64,000 nt of DNA from NCBI RefSeq assembly GCF_000002595.2, contig NC_057009.1:7746783-7810782 (forward strand). Reading direction: 5' to 3'. Every line of letters begins with the position of its first letter. The stretch's first letter is position 1. This document shows, in pieces, positions 41,130 to 52,545 of this stretch. Under the pieces are notes generated by a model. It did not search any database. It had not been told where the DNA came from and saw only the letters and a list, made by a program, of their open reading frames with translations. Made by a program: the position numbers and the translations under genes. The stretch comes from Chlamydomonas reinhardtii (taxonomy: Eukaryota > Chlorophyta > Chlorophyceae > Chlamydomonadales > Chlamydomonadaceae).

Positions 41130-42612
41130 AAATAGGTAAACCTTCATCCTGGGACAGCTCCAACTAACGCCCAACTAACGCCGAACGAACTCGTGTACGG
41201 CACCCCCACCCCCCTCAGCCGTACAGGAGCTGCGGTTGGGTGTCGGTAGCTGCCGCGGCTGGGAGCTGGTAGTTGTACGGTGGGCCGGCTGGGACTGGCT
41301 GGGAAGCTGCCGAGCTTGGGGGCACGCACACGGATCGTTGGTATGAGTCGGGTAGCTGTACGGCTGGAAGCTGGAAGTTGCGCGGGAGACCGGCTGCGAA
41401 GCGACATGAGTGCATAGGTGTACGGCGGAGGTCAGGGGGTGGTGGCTGGCGGTTGGCGTGGCGCACGAGTGGGAGCTGGCAGTTGCGTGTGGTGCCGGCT
41501 GGGAAGCTGCGTGTGAGCTGCGTGTAAACTCAGATGGGATGCATGGGGCTGCGCCTTTCCATGAGCTGCATCTGGGCTGCACACGGGATTCACACGGACT
41601 GCACTGTAACTGGCGCGGCGGGTCCCCGCCGCGCTGGGAAGTGGCGTGTGGCATGTAATGGGATGTGATCCAGCCAGGTGAGGACATGGCCGCGTGCAGT
41701 GCACTGCGTGCACCGGTGCGGCGCGTCGGTCGTCCTACCTACCTCCTCACACGCGGCTGCGGCTGACCGGCGTGGCGGGGGGCGGCTGGCGCCGCCCCCC
41801 GCCGTGCAAGGGGGCTGCACTGAAACTGGCGCAGCGGGGGCGGCGCCGCGCTGTGGGGCGAAAGGAGCGAGGCACAGAAACTCAAGGGAAACTCAGTCAA
41901 AACTCGAAGGAAACTCGGAGGAAACTCGGAGGAAACTCGGAGGAAACTCCGAAGTCGAACAATTGAGGCTGTTCTTAGTCTTTTTGCTCTTGTGAGTACT
42001 TCGCGACTAGTGTCAGTTCTTCATCGCCTTGCGAAGCGCGCGGTAAGCGTCGGAGCTCAGGTCCTCTTGCAGCTGAGCCGCGGGCAGCCATTCAGCCTTG
42101 GGAAATCCTTTAAATCTCACCAAAAATTACAAATTTGCTGTCCTCGAGGCCACGCACCTGCTCGCGCTTGCCATTCCTGCTGCCACGCTTGCCCGCAGGC
42201 TTGTTTGCAGGCGCAGCTGGTGGTGCCTCTTGAGCTTCAATAGCGCGTGTAGCCTGCTGCTGAGTTGTGGCAAGAGCACGCGCAACACGCCGCACCTGGC
42301 GCTGCTCCTGTGCTGCCTCTGCCTGGCGCTTCACCCCGCCTGCTACCCTGTAGTCACTTCACGAACCAACAGCATTTCTGACGGGCTATGCAGGCGTCGC
42401 TTGCCCTCCACGGCGAATCTATAGCCCTTCTGCCGAGTCACGGTGTACAAATGTCCTGTGCATGGGTGGCCATCTCCTTGTCGAACAGCCCCGTGCCCTC
42501 CAACAATCGTACGCGGTCACCAGGCTTGAAGTCCCTTGTGCAGCGACAGCATGAAGTCCACACCTGCGAATGCCTCATCAGAGGGCGGAGCTCCCCCACC
42601 ACGCTAAAAAAG
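41130..42612 (-). mobile_element. Fossil Ty3/gypsy-like (chromovirus-type) 3' fragment, second copy
   Basis: Parallel in layout to 22497-24060. On the minus strand there is an integrase tail (GTGLFDKEMATH, RFAVEGKRRL), then a chromodomain-like end (FLVRFKGFPKAEWLPAAQLQ), a stop near 42027 and an LTR-like region that ends in the T-run at 41130. It is broken in a few places and lacks the upstream genes. Its outer end abuts the Fanzor unit, and the NUMOD3-type element begins at 42617. Confidence 0.65.
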
Positions 42613-42616
42613 TAGC

Positions 42617-43320
42617 ATTGTTTTGCCCTGGGTACCGTGGGTGAGAGTGTGGCAAAGCTCGCCAGCGGCGGTGGCCCAGGTGGCCTTACCCAGAAGATGC
42701 AAGCTCCTTGGTCTGCTTAGTGCTGCGTGCTGTTGTACAGGTCAGACACCTTGGGCAGGAGATGCGATATCCCGCATGCTACTTTCTGGGTGCTACTTTC
42801 TGGGTGGTCTGGTATTCCTGACACGGGCTGTTTCAGAGCCGCTCAGTCTCTGGAGGGATTTGCACAGGCCTCTGGAGGGCTCTGGAGGGCTCTGGACGGC
42901 TCTGAAGGGCTCTGGAGGGATCTAAAGCCCTCTGAAGGGCTCTGAAGCGCTCTGCAAGGCTCTGCAGGGCTCTGCAGGGCTCTGCAGGGCTCTGCAGGGC
43001 TCTGGAGGCTGGTAACCGAGAAGGCCCCGATGCGATCCGCCCGAAGGGGCAAGGGGCAAGCACCACCTGTGCGCCCGGCCGCCCTGCATGCTTGGCGGGT
43101 CAATACCCTGTTGGCCCACTATCCAGTTGCAAAGGCCGCGGCAACCCACAAGATGCCGAAAGCCAGTTGAGGAGTTGAAAAACTCCGAATGTTTGGCAGG
43201 TCGGCGGCACGCCGCACAGCGCACACCTACCATGGGGCACAAACCCAGCCCAAGCCTAGCCGTCCACCGACCGCAAGCACTTACTGGCATTCCACCACCA
43301 GCCCATGTACCCCGCACCAC
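42617..43320 (+). mobile_element. Shortened copy of the NUMOD3-carrying repeat element
   Basis: Matches 28630-30330 at both ends. At about 43197 it joins DNA equivalent to 29247 with DNA equivalent to 30190, so the ORF region is missing. It includes the GGCTCTGGAG minisatellite (42848-43010). Confidence 0.7.
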
Positions 43321-44045
43321 TTCAACAACTCCAAGAGCCGCGAGGGGAAGGCACGGATGCCAGTGCCTGGGGCACGCTGGGCCAGCGAAGTGCCGCCATC
43401 CGTCCTAGTTGCTCATCAATGTACCCGTCCCCGTCACCGACCGCGACACGCAACATGTCGGATAAGATGGCTGAGCGCGGCTCAGTATGAGTCTGGCGCG
43501 CATGCGGTCTGCGCGTCGAAGAGGACATCCGGCACACAACTTGTGTGACACAAGCGAGCACCGGCAAGCAAAGCCAAGTTTGGTACAAAGCAAGTTTAAG
43601 CAGTACATTTGCCCAAGGCGTGCACTGCACTATGCATATTATCTTTAGTACATGGTCGATGTTTAGCCTCCGCAGTGGGACGGTGTACCGCGATACTATG
43701 AACTGTCAAAGAACAAAGGAATATCAGAGGGTACATAGCACGCGTGTGCGAGGAGAACTAGGAAAAGGCTCTCGCCCACATCCGCGGCGCCCATGCCAAT
43801 CCCAGTAAAACCCCCAAGTTGCGCAGAGTTGGGGAGGTGAAGATTGTTATCATCGCTGACACAGTCCTTGTTTTTTGCGCCGAAACCGGATTACATAGGA
43901 CTCAGAAGACTATAGACAGTTTGGTGGCTCCAAATTCTCATACATCCCAGACTTTACTAGCCCAGCCAGTCTCATCGCTCATCAGTCGAATCGAAGTCGT
44001 GCTTAATGTCGGACGACCGCTGCGCCTACCAGCGTCCAGAACAAC
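43321..44045. other. Region upstream of nuclease-kinase copy B, no gene supported
   Basis: Unlike the corresponding region upstream of copy A. It is relatively AT-rich around 43620-43990 and probably holds the promoter and 5' UTR of the gene at 44046. No coding signal was seen. Confidence 0.5.
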
Positions 44046-47000
44046 ATGGGCGTGGACCCAGCGCAGCGGGAGCAGCTGCGCACGGTCCTTGGAGACTTTG
44101 GGGCTGACCCGAAGTTCTTTGAGGACACCGATGTGGACGCGATGTGGAAGGCTCGCTACACCACTAGGCTCAGCCTGCAGATTGCCACACGCGCCGGCCT
44201 CAAAAACGCTGGGCTGCCGCCTGCCATCGTAGACTACGTACTATCGCTCCAAGGTGCGGGATGTTCGTTTGTGTTGGCCCAGGTGGCCCATCGGGGTGCA
44301 GTCGCTGGGTGATGGGGAGAGCTCGCGCGCCTGGAAAGTGCCATGGCATGCAGTTCCTAATCTGTGCCCCCGGCCCCCCGCAGGTCGTGCAGCTTCGGCG
44401 GCTGGCGTGGGCGCGACAGGTGAGTTTCGTGTGGATGGCCCAGGTATCGGCTCACCGGCGACTTGATTGGCAGTGTTGGCTGGAAACTGCGGGGATCTAT
44501 ATCTGCCGCTGTGGGCACAGCTGATGCGTGTCCCTGTGGCGACCAAAAGGAAGCGATTATTGTGGGGCGTAAGCCCCGGTCCATAGCACGTGAAGCTTTT
44601 AGCAAGGCCACACGTTAAAGAGCGGAAAGCGTTACGGGAGCGGATTAGCGGGCTTGGAGATCGTGACAGGATCCGCTTGCGAGGCCCCGAACGCGGAGCG
44701 GTATCGGAGAGTGGTGCGGGATGAGCTTCAACGATGGTTTGGGTCGGGTTTGGTCGAAGGAAGGTGTTGAGGTTGCATCCGCCCAAGCCTCGCGGCCTTC
44801 GGGCTCTGGCCCTTGTTGGCGGGGCGTGATTCTTTCCGGCGTGGCCATGCTGACTACCTGCATTGCCTTTTGATTGCTCTCGCGTTGTGCAGGCGCGGCG
44901 GCTGGCGTGGGCACAACAAGAGCTGGTGAGTGGGGCGACGCGCAAAGAGTAGCGGCTGGTCACGACACGCCGCAGCTCAGAGGGTGGCCGCTGGACAGCG
45001 GGGGTGCACAAGGAGGTTGGGTGCAGACACCCGATTTGTTTGGCGGTTGAGATGCTGCACGCTGTCCCTCCCCGTTCACCAGACCGCATCGGGCACGTGC
45101 AGCGCCGTTCCAACCTGCGCATGCCTTTCGTTCATGTCTTCACTTCGTTTGCATCTGTGTTTCGGTCGCTTTCACCTGGTGATGCAGGCGCGGCGGCTGG
45201 CCTTGGCGTGGGGAGTGCGGCAGGGGCCGGTGAGTTAGTGTGTTGCGCGGGCCCAGGGAATTCTCACTAGCGGCTTTTGCACATCAGCGGCTTGGGGGGC
45301 TCAGCCCAAAAACGTTTGCCGATGCAATCAGCAGTGCAATCGACCCAACAAAGACAGGTATGATGTGGGCGCGATTTGGAATGAACCAACGCGCTTTGAT
45401 GCCTGCGCAAGAGCAAAGGACCGTGACGGTCGCTTGCCATGCCTTGACCGCTCCGCAGGCGTTCGGCCAACGGTCTTCCTACGATCTCCGCTCCCAGACG
45501 CGGCCCTGCCATCCCGCTTTGACAAGCCTAGTCGCTCGCTGAAGATAGATCACGCGGAGCCCGTAGACTGCAAGACCTGGGAGCATGTGGCGCCGCAAGA
45601 ACGTATTCCCGCGCTCTTCGGCCGCTTGGCGGCCGCATGTGGCAGCCACGCCACTGCTAGCGGCTTCCAAGCTATGGGCGGGGCCGGCCATGGCACAAGC
45701 AGCACGGAGGGCGGCGGCGGCAGCAGCAGCAGCAACAGTGGGGATGGCGACAGTAGCTTCGACGCTGAGGTGCTCACGCTCATCATGCATGCGGATGACA
45801 TCTTCTGCAGCGCTGACGGCGAGCCTATTCGGTGAGTGCCGTGATATGGGTGGGTGAGGTGATCGTTGTCGTCAGATCTTTACTGCTGGCCAGGGTCGTT
45901 GCGATACCGGTAGATTAGCCAATTCCTTGGGCAACCATGGGTTATCCCCAGTGTGACACTGCGTTGCGTGTGGCGCTCGTATGTGTCGGAACCGCCAATC
46001 AACAGGGTGCTGCTTCAGCAGCAAGGGCCGCCTGAAGTGCTCATCAATGAAGCTGTTGCCTGCTTCGGCACGCGCCCGCTGCTCAAGGTGCTGACCATCC
46101 TGGTCAACGGCCTGTTGGAGCGGTTGCGTGGCGGCGCCAGTGCCGACCGCACTGCAGCGGCGGCAGCAGTGGGCAGTGGGGCAGCGGCGAAGCCGGCGCC
46201 CGCCGGCATAACGCCTGGGGTGGAGCCGGCGGCTGGTAGTGATGCTGCGGCCGTGCCAGCTGCCAGGACTGGCCGCGTGAGCAGTGTTTATTGGGGTGCT
46301 GAGATGAGCCTTGACAAGATCCGCGAGGTGGCCAGCAGCCAGGAGGGTCTTGAGGGGCTTGTGCAGGGAGGGGGCGGCTCGCTGCGCCCAGACATGCCGC
46401 TCATTGTAGTCATCTCGGATGACGACGCGACCTGGCAGCAGTGCCGCAGCTTTGTGGAGATGACGGCGCCAGCACTGATGCTGGAGGGCAGAACGCCGCG
46501 CTCGCTGGTGGACCTGTGGCGGAGCGGCGACAAACGTGTTCGCGCCATATCGGCACAGGTGGGCCCCACAGCCCTCGCCCGAGCCCCAGCGAGCCCCAGC
46601 CCGAGCCGTAGCACTCGCCCGAGCCATGCGGCTGCATTGTCAGCAGACCGCCTCAATGCGTTTGTGACGGCATGCGCGCTACAGTTGCTGGGATGGGCTT
46701 GTGCGCGTGGACGGAAGCGCGCACACTGCAGCCCCTCAAGTGCCTTTGCAGTCCCTTCAAGTGCCTTCTGCGTCGATCTATCTGCCTCTCAGCGCGCATA
46801 CATGTGACGTGCCTCCTCGTTGCTCACCTGGTGCCTGCGCGTGCCCGTACGTGTTGACGATTCAATGACGCACTCGCTCGTACGCTCGTTCATGCCTTCA
46901 CATGCAGGTCAATGAGTACATGGACCACCTGGGAGTGAGGTACGCTATTGTCAGCTGCCACTACGCCATGTGGGCGGTGCGCCGCACGTGCTCGCCACCG

Positions 47001-48239
47001 CCGCCGCAGGTCCTGCTGGAGAACCAGCCCCAACCCCAACCCCGGCAGCAGCAGCAGCAGCAGGCGCCATCGGTGGGTCCTGCAGCCGCCGCAGTAGTCC
47101 GTGCCCGCAGTACTGGCGTGACAACCCGAAGTGCATCCGCCGCTGCTGCACGTGCGCTGGCTGCTGGCGCAGGCGGCGGTGGCTGTAGCGGCAGCGGTTC
47201 TGATGGCATGGGTGGTGTCGGCGGCGGTGGCAGCGTGGCAGGTACCGGCAGAAGCAGCCGCAAGCGCGGCCGCGTGCGCGACGGGGTGCTGCACCTGGCA
47301 GGGCCCTTTCTGGCGCCAACGGAGCACACGGACCAACAGCCGGCAGTCACAGCCGCCGCCGCCACCCTGTACACCATGCTGCTCAGCCTGCCGGAGGTGC
47401 CCGACCCACCTGCAGCAGGGCTTGCGCGGCGGCGGCCGCGGTCAGTGCCGCCCGGGCAGCCGGACGCAGGGCCCAGCCGCAGCAGTGGTGGCGGTGACGG
47501 CGGTGGTGCAGTTGGTCGCGGCGGGCAGCCCGGGGGCGCTGCTGCCGGTCACTGGCGGCGGCGCGCATGTTGCCTCCGCCAGCCGCCGCCGCTGCCGCCG
47601 CTCCTCATTGAGGCCGACCCCGAGGTCCTGCACGTGGGCTACGCGGGCCTTGCCTGCACCGGCCGCGTCAACGGCGAGGAGGCGGTGCTTAAGATCCTGG
47701 ACTCGGACGAGCACGGCGTCGCGGCCTTCGAGGCGGAGTGCAGTGCCTACCGGGCGCTGGCCGCGCTGCAGGGTGACGTGCTGCCGCGGCTGCTGGCCGC
47801 TGGCCGCCTGGGTGACCTGGCGCCGCCGCCACCGCCGTCTGGGGAGGAGGAGGAGGAGGAGGAGGAGGAGGAGTGGGAGCCGCCGCCGGACGGCGACGTG
47901 CGCTTCATCGCCACCAGCCGGGTGCGGGGCCTGACGCTGCGTCAGGCGGCGGAGCAGTGGGGCTACATCCAGCCGACGGCGGCGGCGGCGGCGGTGCACG
48001 CGCTTAAGGTACTGCACGCGGCGGACATTCGCGCTGCTGGCGGCGGCAGTGGCGGGCGCTTCCTGCACGGCGACATCCGGCTCAGCAACTTCATGCTCCT
48101 GCTGCCGGCTGCGGAGGCGGCGGTGGGGCCGCGCTGCGTGGTCATTGACTTGGGGCTGTCGCGCCTGGACGGCACGGAGGCGGAGCAGCAGGCGGAGGTG
48201 CGGCAGCTGGAGCAGCGACTCCAGTGCGGCAGTGGCTGA
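44046..48239 (+). CDS. Crinkler-like nuclease-kinase protein, copy B
   Basis: Exons 44046-44253, 44384-44419, 44893-44925, 45188-45229, 45271-45357, 45459-45831, 45952-46558 and 46908-48239 join with consistent phases, about 905 residues. The header exon (MGVDPAQREQLRTVLGDFGA, ending VDYVLSLQG) is only about 30% identical to that of copy A, yet aligns along its length and ends in the same phase. From the third exon on, the two genes are nearly identical. Copy B has one extra Gly/Ala mini-exon (44384-44419) and a 30-base shorter exon 5. The kinase motifs AVLKILD, HGDIRLSNFML and VIDLG are present. The two copies are not equally conserved in the nuclease region, so they may differ in activity. 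Confidence 0.72.
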
Positions 48240-49239
48240 GGAAGAGCGAGGGATGAGTGATGAGTGCGAGGAGGTGAGGGTGGCTGGCTTCAGCCGTGGC
48301 CGAGGGAGCAGGCGGGAGGAACGGCAGGGTGGTGGGCCTGCTGGGCGGGTTCTGGGCAGGACGTGCAGTTCGGAGGTTACGAATGGGCTGCGCGCTGGGC
48401 CACGGTTGCGACTGGCGTGGACATGCGGCCGCACTATTGTGCGGTGCGGTAAGAAAATGAATGACTGATTGCGGGCCTGGATGTGCCAAGACAAGGGGCA
48501 TCATGTAGCGCAGCAACAGGTGGCTAACGATAACGGAAACGCTCGAGATTCTTGCATGGACCGTGTGCTCAGAATAATGCATGTGTACGAACCGGCGGTG
48601 TCTATGTATGTCCTGATACATTCATGTTAGGGGCTACCCTGCTTACTAGAATGGATGCAAGCTAAAGGCTTGAAGGACTGTCACACGTAACGGGTCCTCT
48701 GACAATGACGGGCTCGGCATTTGGCAGAGCCCGCTCCTACCTACATGCGCTGAATAAGAAGGGTTCAGGTGCGCTCGAAGCAACTGTGCAGGATGAGCGC
48801 TCACTGCCATTCTAGTGTAGATGAGGGTTACCGATGACGGGCATTCCGTGGATGGTATGGAGGCAAGTGTCAACATCATTGAGGGCGCAAGACCGAGAAC
48901 CCTAACTAGCGTACGGATGGCGGGGAGCTAGCGGCGTATGTGCTGCGGATGGGCGCCGGTTGGCGACGATGTTGGAGGATGGCACCAAAGGAAACGCATA
49001 ACAACCACCAAGGTAGCTTGTGGCGTGGCTGTGCCTTGCCGTGGACCGTCTGACTGCTGATCCGCAGCAGCAGAGCTCCATGACTTCATGGCTGTATGCT
49101 TTGTCACAACTGGTCGGTGCTAAGCAACCTGATGTCCTGCTGTGCATGCCTGTGATTGGCTGGCTGCCGGGGTAAGCCGCAGCAGGCAAACTATCACGGC
49201 AAGCTCGCGAAAGGATCTGTGCCGTGGGTGTACCATATG

Positions 49240-51419
49240 GTTGCGATATTACAAAGAAGGGACAATCCGACCAAGCAAGGGTGCCCGTGCACCCAGGTCA
49301 AGAGGGACCATCTCCGGCCCGAAAGGAAACCACCCTCCCCCCAGTTGGCTACCGACCTTCCACAACCGTGCAACAGGTCTTCGCGTAATGCGTGTCTCGG
49401 CAGCTGCACAGCGAGTCGAAGCTAAGCCCAAGCCCGCCAAAGCCCCACCAACGTACAGCAAACCGCACTAGCGCACGAGGCGCAATCAAACCGGCGAGGC
49501 GTCAACGCAGGTACACCGGGCACGTAGTCCGGCGACGCCCACGTCGACGCCCCACACCCACAGCGCACACACCAGAGGCACACCGCTCCCACCACCCACG
49601 AGCAAATTAAGGCGAGGGGGGCGGGGAGCCCACATCATCAGGCAACACTAGCAGCACACAGTCACCCGCACCCCGCGAGAGGAACGGATGGTGCGCAGGC
49701 ACCGTGGCCCAGGCTTTCGGGCGGAGGCCGAGACTGACATATGATTGCAGCCGGCCCCAGAAATCAGCAATAACGGACACACTGATGCGCATGACTTCCG
49801 CCGACGTCAGAGCCCGACGCACACGCAAGCCAGTCATAATCACCTGCTGCCGGCCCGAGTCAAGGGCAGACAGCGCAGCCAAACACACTACATCCCACAC
49901 CGGCGGCGCCAGCCCAGCAGGCGGCTGCACCAGCCAAAGGTCAGCACGGGAGAAACAGTCATCAGCCGTGTCAGGAGGGGACCCCAGCATTGCCACAGCC
50001 ATGTTCTCCCGCAGCGCCCGAGCAACAACACAGTCCCAAAAGTAGTGCCGGCGGTCCCCATCACACATATCCCGCCCACACGCCCGGCACAGGGGCATTG
50101 CCACCCCAGCTGCACGCTGGGCGGCATTTTTGGGGAACGACCAGCACGCATTGGCCGCCACCCGCCACAACGCTTCCTTGTGATAATTTTCCCATTTTAA
50201 CGCCCACAAACGGGCCAGAGTGCCGGCAAAGGCGCCGGCAGCCGCAAGCGCGCCGTCCGCAGAAACACCAGCATCACGCACATACAACAAATGTTTAGAC
50301 CGCAGCGCCGCAACCTGGGGGCCCAGTTGCATGGCCGTTCCTGCCTTCACGGAGTAGTTCAACAGCAGCAGAGGCGGGCCCCCGTCCAGGACCCAGCCCA
50401 GTCCCCGCACCACCTGGGTCAAGGCCCCCGCCGCCGCCTGTCGCACGGCATCCGCAGGAAGCGGCATGACCCACGCCCGCCCGCGAGCCAGTCGAGCCGC
50501 ACGCGCCGCGGCCTCCCAGCCACCTGGGAGCAAGGCCACCGCCGCGGCTATGCGTTCCGCCGCCGCCAGGGGCGACGCCGGCCCCAGGAGCGGCGACGGC
50601 AGGTGCCGCCGAGGTCCCCATCCAAGCACAGGCCGCCACACGCTCGTCAAGTACAAGTCCAACATCGCCTCACCAAACCTGGTGCCCCACCCACCCGGGC
50701 GGGTGTGGGCAGCACGCACGGCCTCTAACTGGTCATGCGCCGCCACCAACTGTCCCACATACACAAGGCCCGGCAGGGCAAATAAATCGGCAAACGCCAC
50801 GTCAAAAGTCTGTGCACCATCACACAGTGCCGGATTCGCCCACAACGGCACATGATACACCCAGTCCCCAGCCGCGGGCGGCGCCACCAACGTGATAGGC
50901 GGCAAGTGGGCGACCGCCCCCAACAGACGCAAAAACGGTTTGCATTCAGGCGTAACCAACTTGTCCAAAACACGGGACGGGTCGCACCGCACCAACAGGC
51001 GCAGGGGCGTGGCCGCTGGATGGCGTGCCCGCAGCCAAGCCTCCGCCACCTTCGTCCATGGCGGCACAAACGCCAGCAACCCACACGCGCCCAGCACACA
51101 CCGCACCGCCAGTCCAGCTTGCCGCGCCTGCACGTGCAGCTGAAGAGGCAGCAGCCCTACACCACCCAGAGCCGGCGGCACCTGCATGATGTCAAGGGAC
51201 ACCCCCACCGGACGAGCATGGGGTGCGACCGCATACTTAGCCGGCGACAGCCGCCGATCAACAACCGCCGCCACCTGGCCTAACAACTTGCCAACCGGCG
51301 CCCACGGCGACGGGAAGCCCGCAAACTCCAGATGGTACAGGACCTTGCTAAGGGCATATGCCGAGGCCGCCGCCGCTCGCCCAAACATCGAAACAGGCAT
51401 ACGCACAATCAAGCCAAGC
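49240..51419 (-). mobile_element. 5'-truncated L1-like LINE with 8-bp target duplication
   Basis: A 2180-bp insertion flanked by ACCATATG at 49232-49239 and 51420-51427. Block A holds the empty site (single ACCATATG at 36222-36229). The minus-strand frame stays open through the whole insertion and stops at 49607, followed by a roughly 365-bp 3' UTR. It encodes the region downstream of reverse transcriptase: MPVSMFGRAAAASAYALSKV, GVSLDIMQVPPALGGVGLLP, and a CCHC-type finger LCRACGRDMCDGDRRHYFWD. RT and endonuclease are missing, as expected from incomplete reverse transcription. The open frame argues for a recent insertion. It landed inside an older remnant of a related LINE lying in the opposite orientation. 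Confidence 0.88.
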
Positions 51420-51840
51420 ACCATATGCCCCTGCGGGGTAAGCCGGCGCAGCGCAGTGGAGCCCTGTCGTTTGCTATGGCGTTTCCTGCCCCAACATGAT
51501 GTGTATAAGGGAGTAGGTCTCATGGATGACGCGCTTCAGGAAGTCCGCGAAATGTTTGAGCGCGGTGCGACAGGTACCCGTGTATATGACGAGTGCGAGA
51601 AACGTTACTTGGTCGATGTCTGGCGCGAGGTGCTTGGGTCAGGCCCCAGACGGCATCTGCCCGTTCCGCTTATACGGCCACCGTCAGCCCGCGCGGCTGC
51701 GCAGCGCGTTGCCGCGGCCATGGTGCTCCTGCCGGAGGACTGGGCGGTGGCGGCGCGGGAGGTGCAAGCGCCGCGCCGTGACGCGGTTTGCGGCGCCGGC
51801 CTATGTTGAAGCCGTGCGTGTGGTGGCCCGGGGTTGGTTG
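51420..51840 (+). pseudogene. Remnant of an L1-like LINE, post-RT region (copy B)
   Basis: Counterpart of 36190-36520, interrupted at its left by the younger LINE. It includes YLVDVWREVLGSGPRRHLPV and AAQRVAAAMVLLPEDWAVAA, plus about 70 bases (51487-51570) not present in copy A. Confidence 0.75.
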
Positions 51841-51883
51841 CCTGCTGTTCGTTTTTTAAGCTCCCCAGGAAGCGTCCCGGAGG

Positions 51884-52049
51884 GGGGGCGAAGCCCCCCA
51901 GGATCACCCCTGTCCGTGCGTGCGTGCGTGCATGCGTTCGCAAAAAGTATCATACTGGGTTAGCACGGACTGTGCACCCAACCCAACCGGCCAAGTCCGA
52001 GCATTGCGGGGATGCCAAAGGCCCCCAACATAGATGCGTGTGCTTAGTA
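51884..52049 (+). mobile_element. Short non-autonomous Fanzor-family derivative (copy B)
   Basis: Almost identical to 36597-36763: left hairpin module, AAAGTATCATACTGG, then the conserved right-end block from 51957. It was present before the duplication, since both blocks carry it. Confidence 0.75.
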
Positions 52050-52433
52050 GGCGCCGCGTCAGGCGTCTGGTGCCCACAGCCTGGTGCTGTGGGCCCCAGG
52101 AGGGGAGGGCTCAGCCCTTTTCCTGCCCTAAAAGGCAGACACCTTGTTTAAGCTCTTAATAGGTAAGTGTTCCCCTGCCACGGGAAAAGGGGCTGAGCCC
52201 CTCCACTCTCTGAGGCCGAACGTCCTCATCACCCGGACATAGCCGGGTCGGTCTGCACAGGCACATAGCCAAACCAGGTGCTCAGCAGCCACACCGCCAC
52301 TGCAGAGCCAGCCAGGACACCACACAGTTGACAACAGCCGCACTACTTGTCATGCTGCTGCTGCCCCCTGCCAAGCATACCCTGCTCACCCCACTGTGGC
52401 CTGCTACCTAGCTAGACACCCGCGGCCGGCCCC

Positions 52434-52545
52434 TCAGCCTGCGCGCTTGCGCCACTTTTTGGGCGACGCGGCGCTCTCCTCCTCCACGTGGCCGTTCCCG
52501 TCCCCTCCGCTACCAACATGCGCACGCGCGCCGCTGTCGCTGTGT
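52434..52545 (-). pseudogene. Fanzor C-terminal remnant 2 (tail only)
   Basis: Only the extreme C-terminal part remains (GNGHVEEESAASPKKWRKRA), with the same downstream flank as the remnants at 37118 and 54392. It stops abruptly at about 52545, where unrelated DNA begins. Confidence 0.6.
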
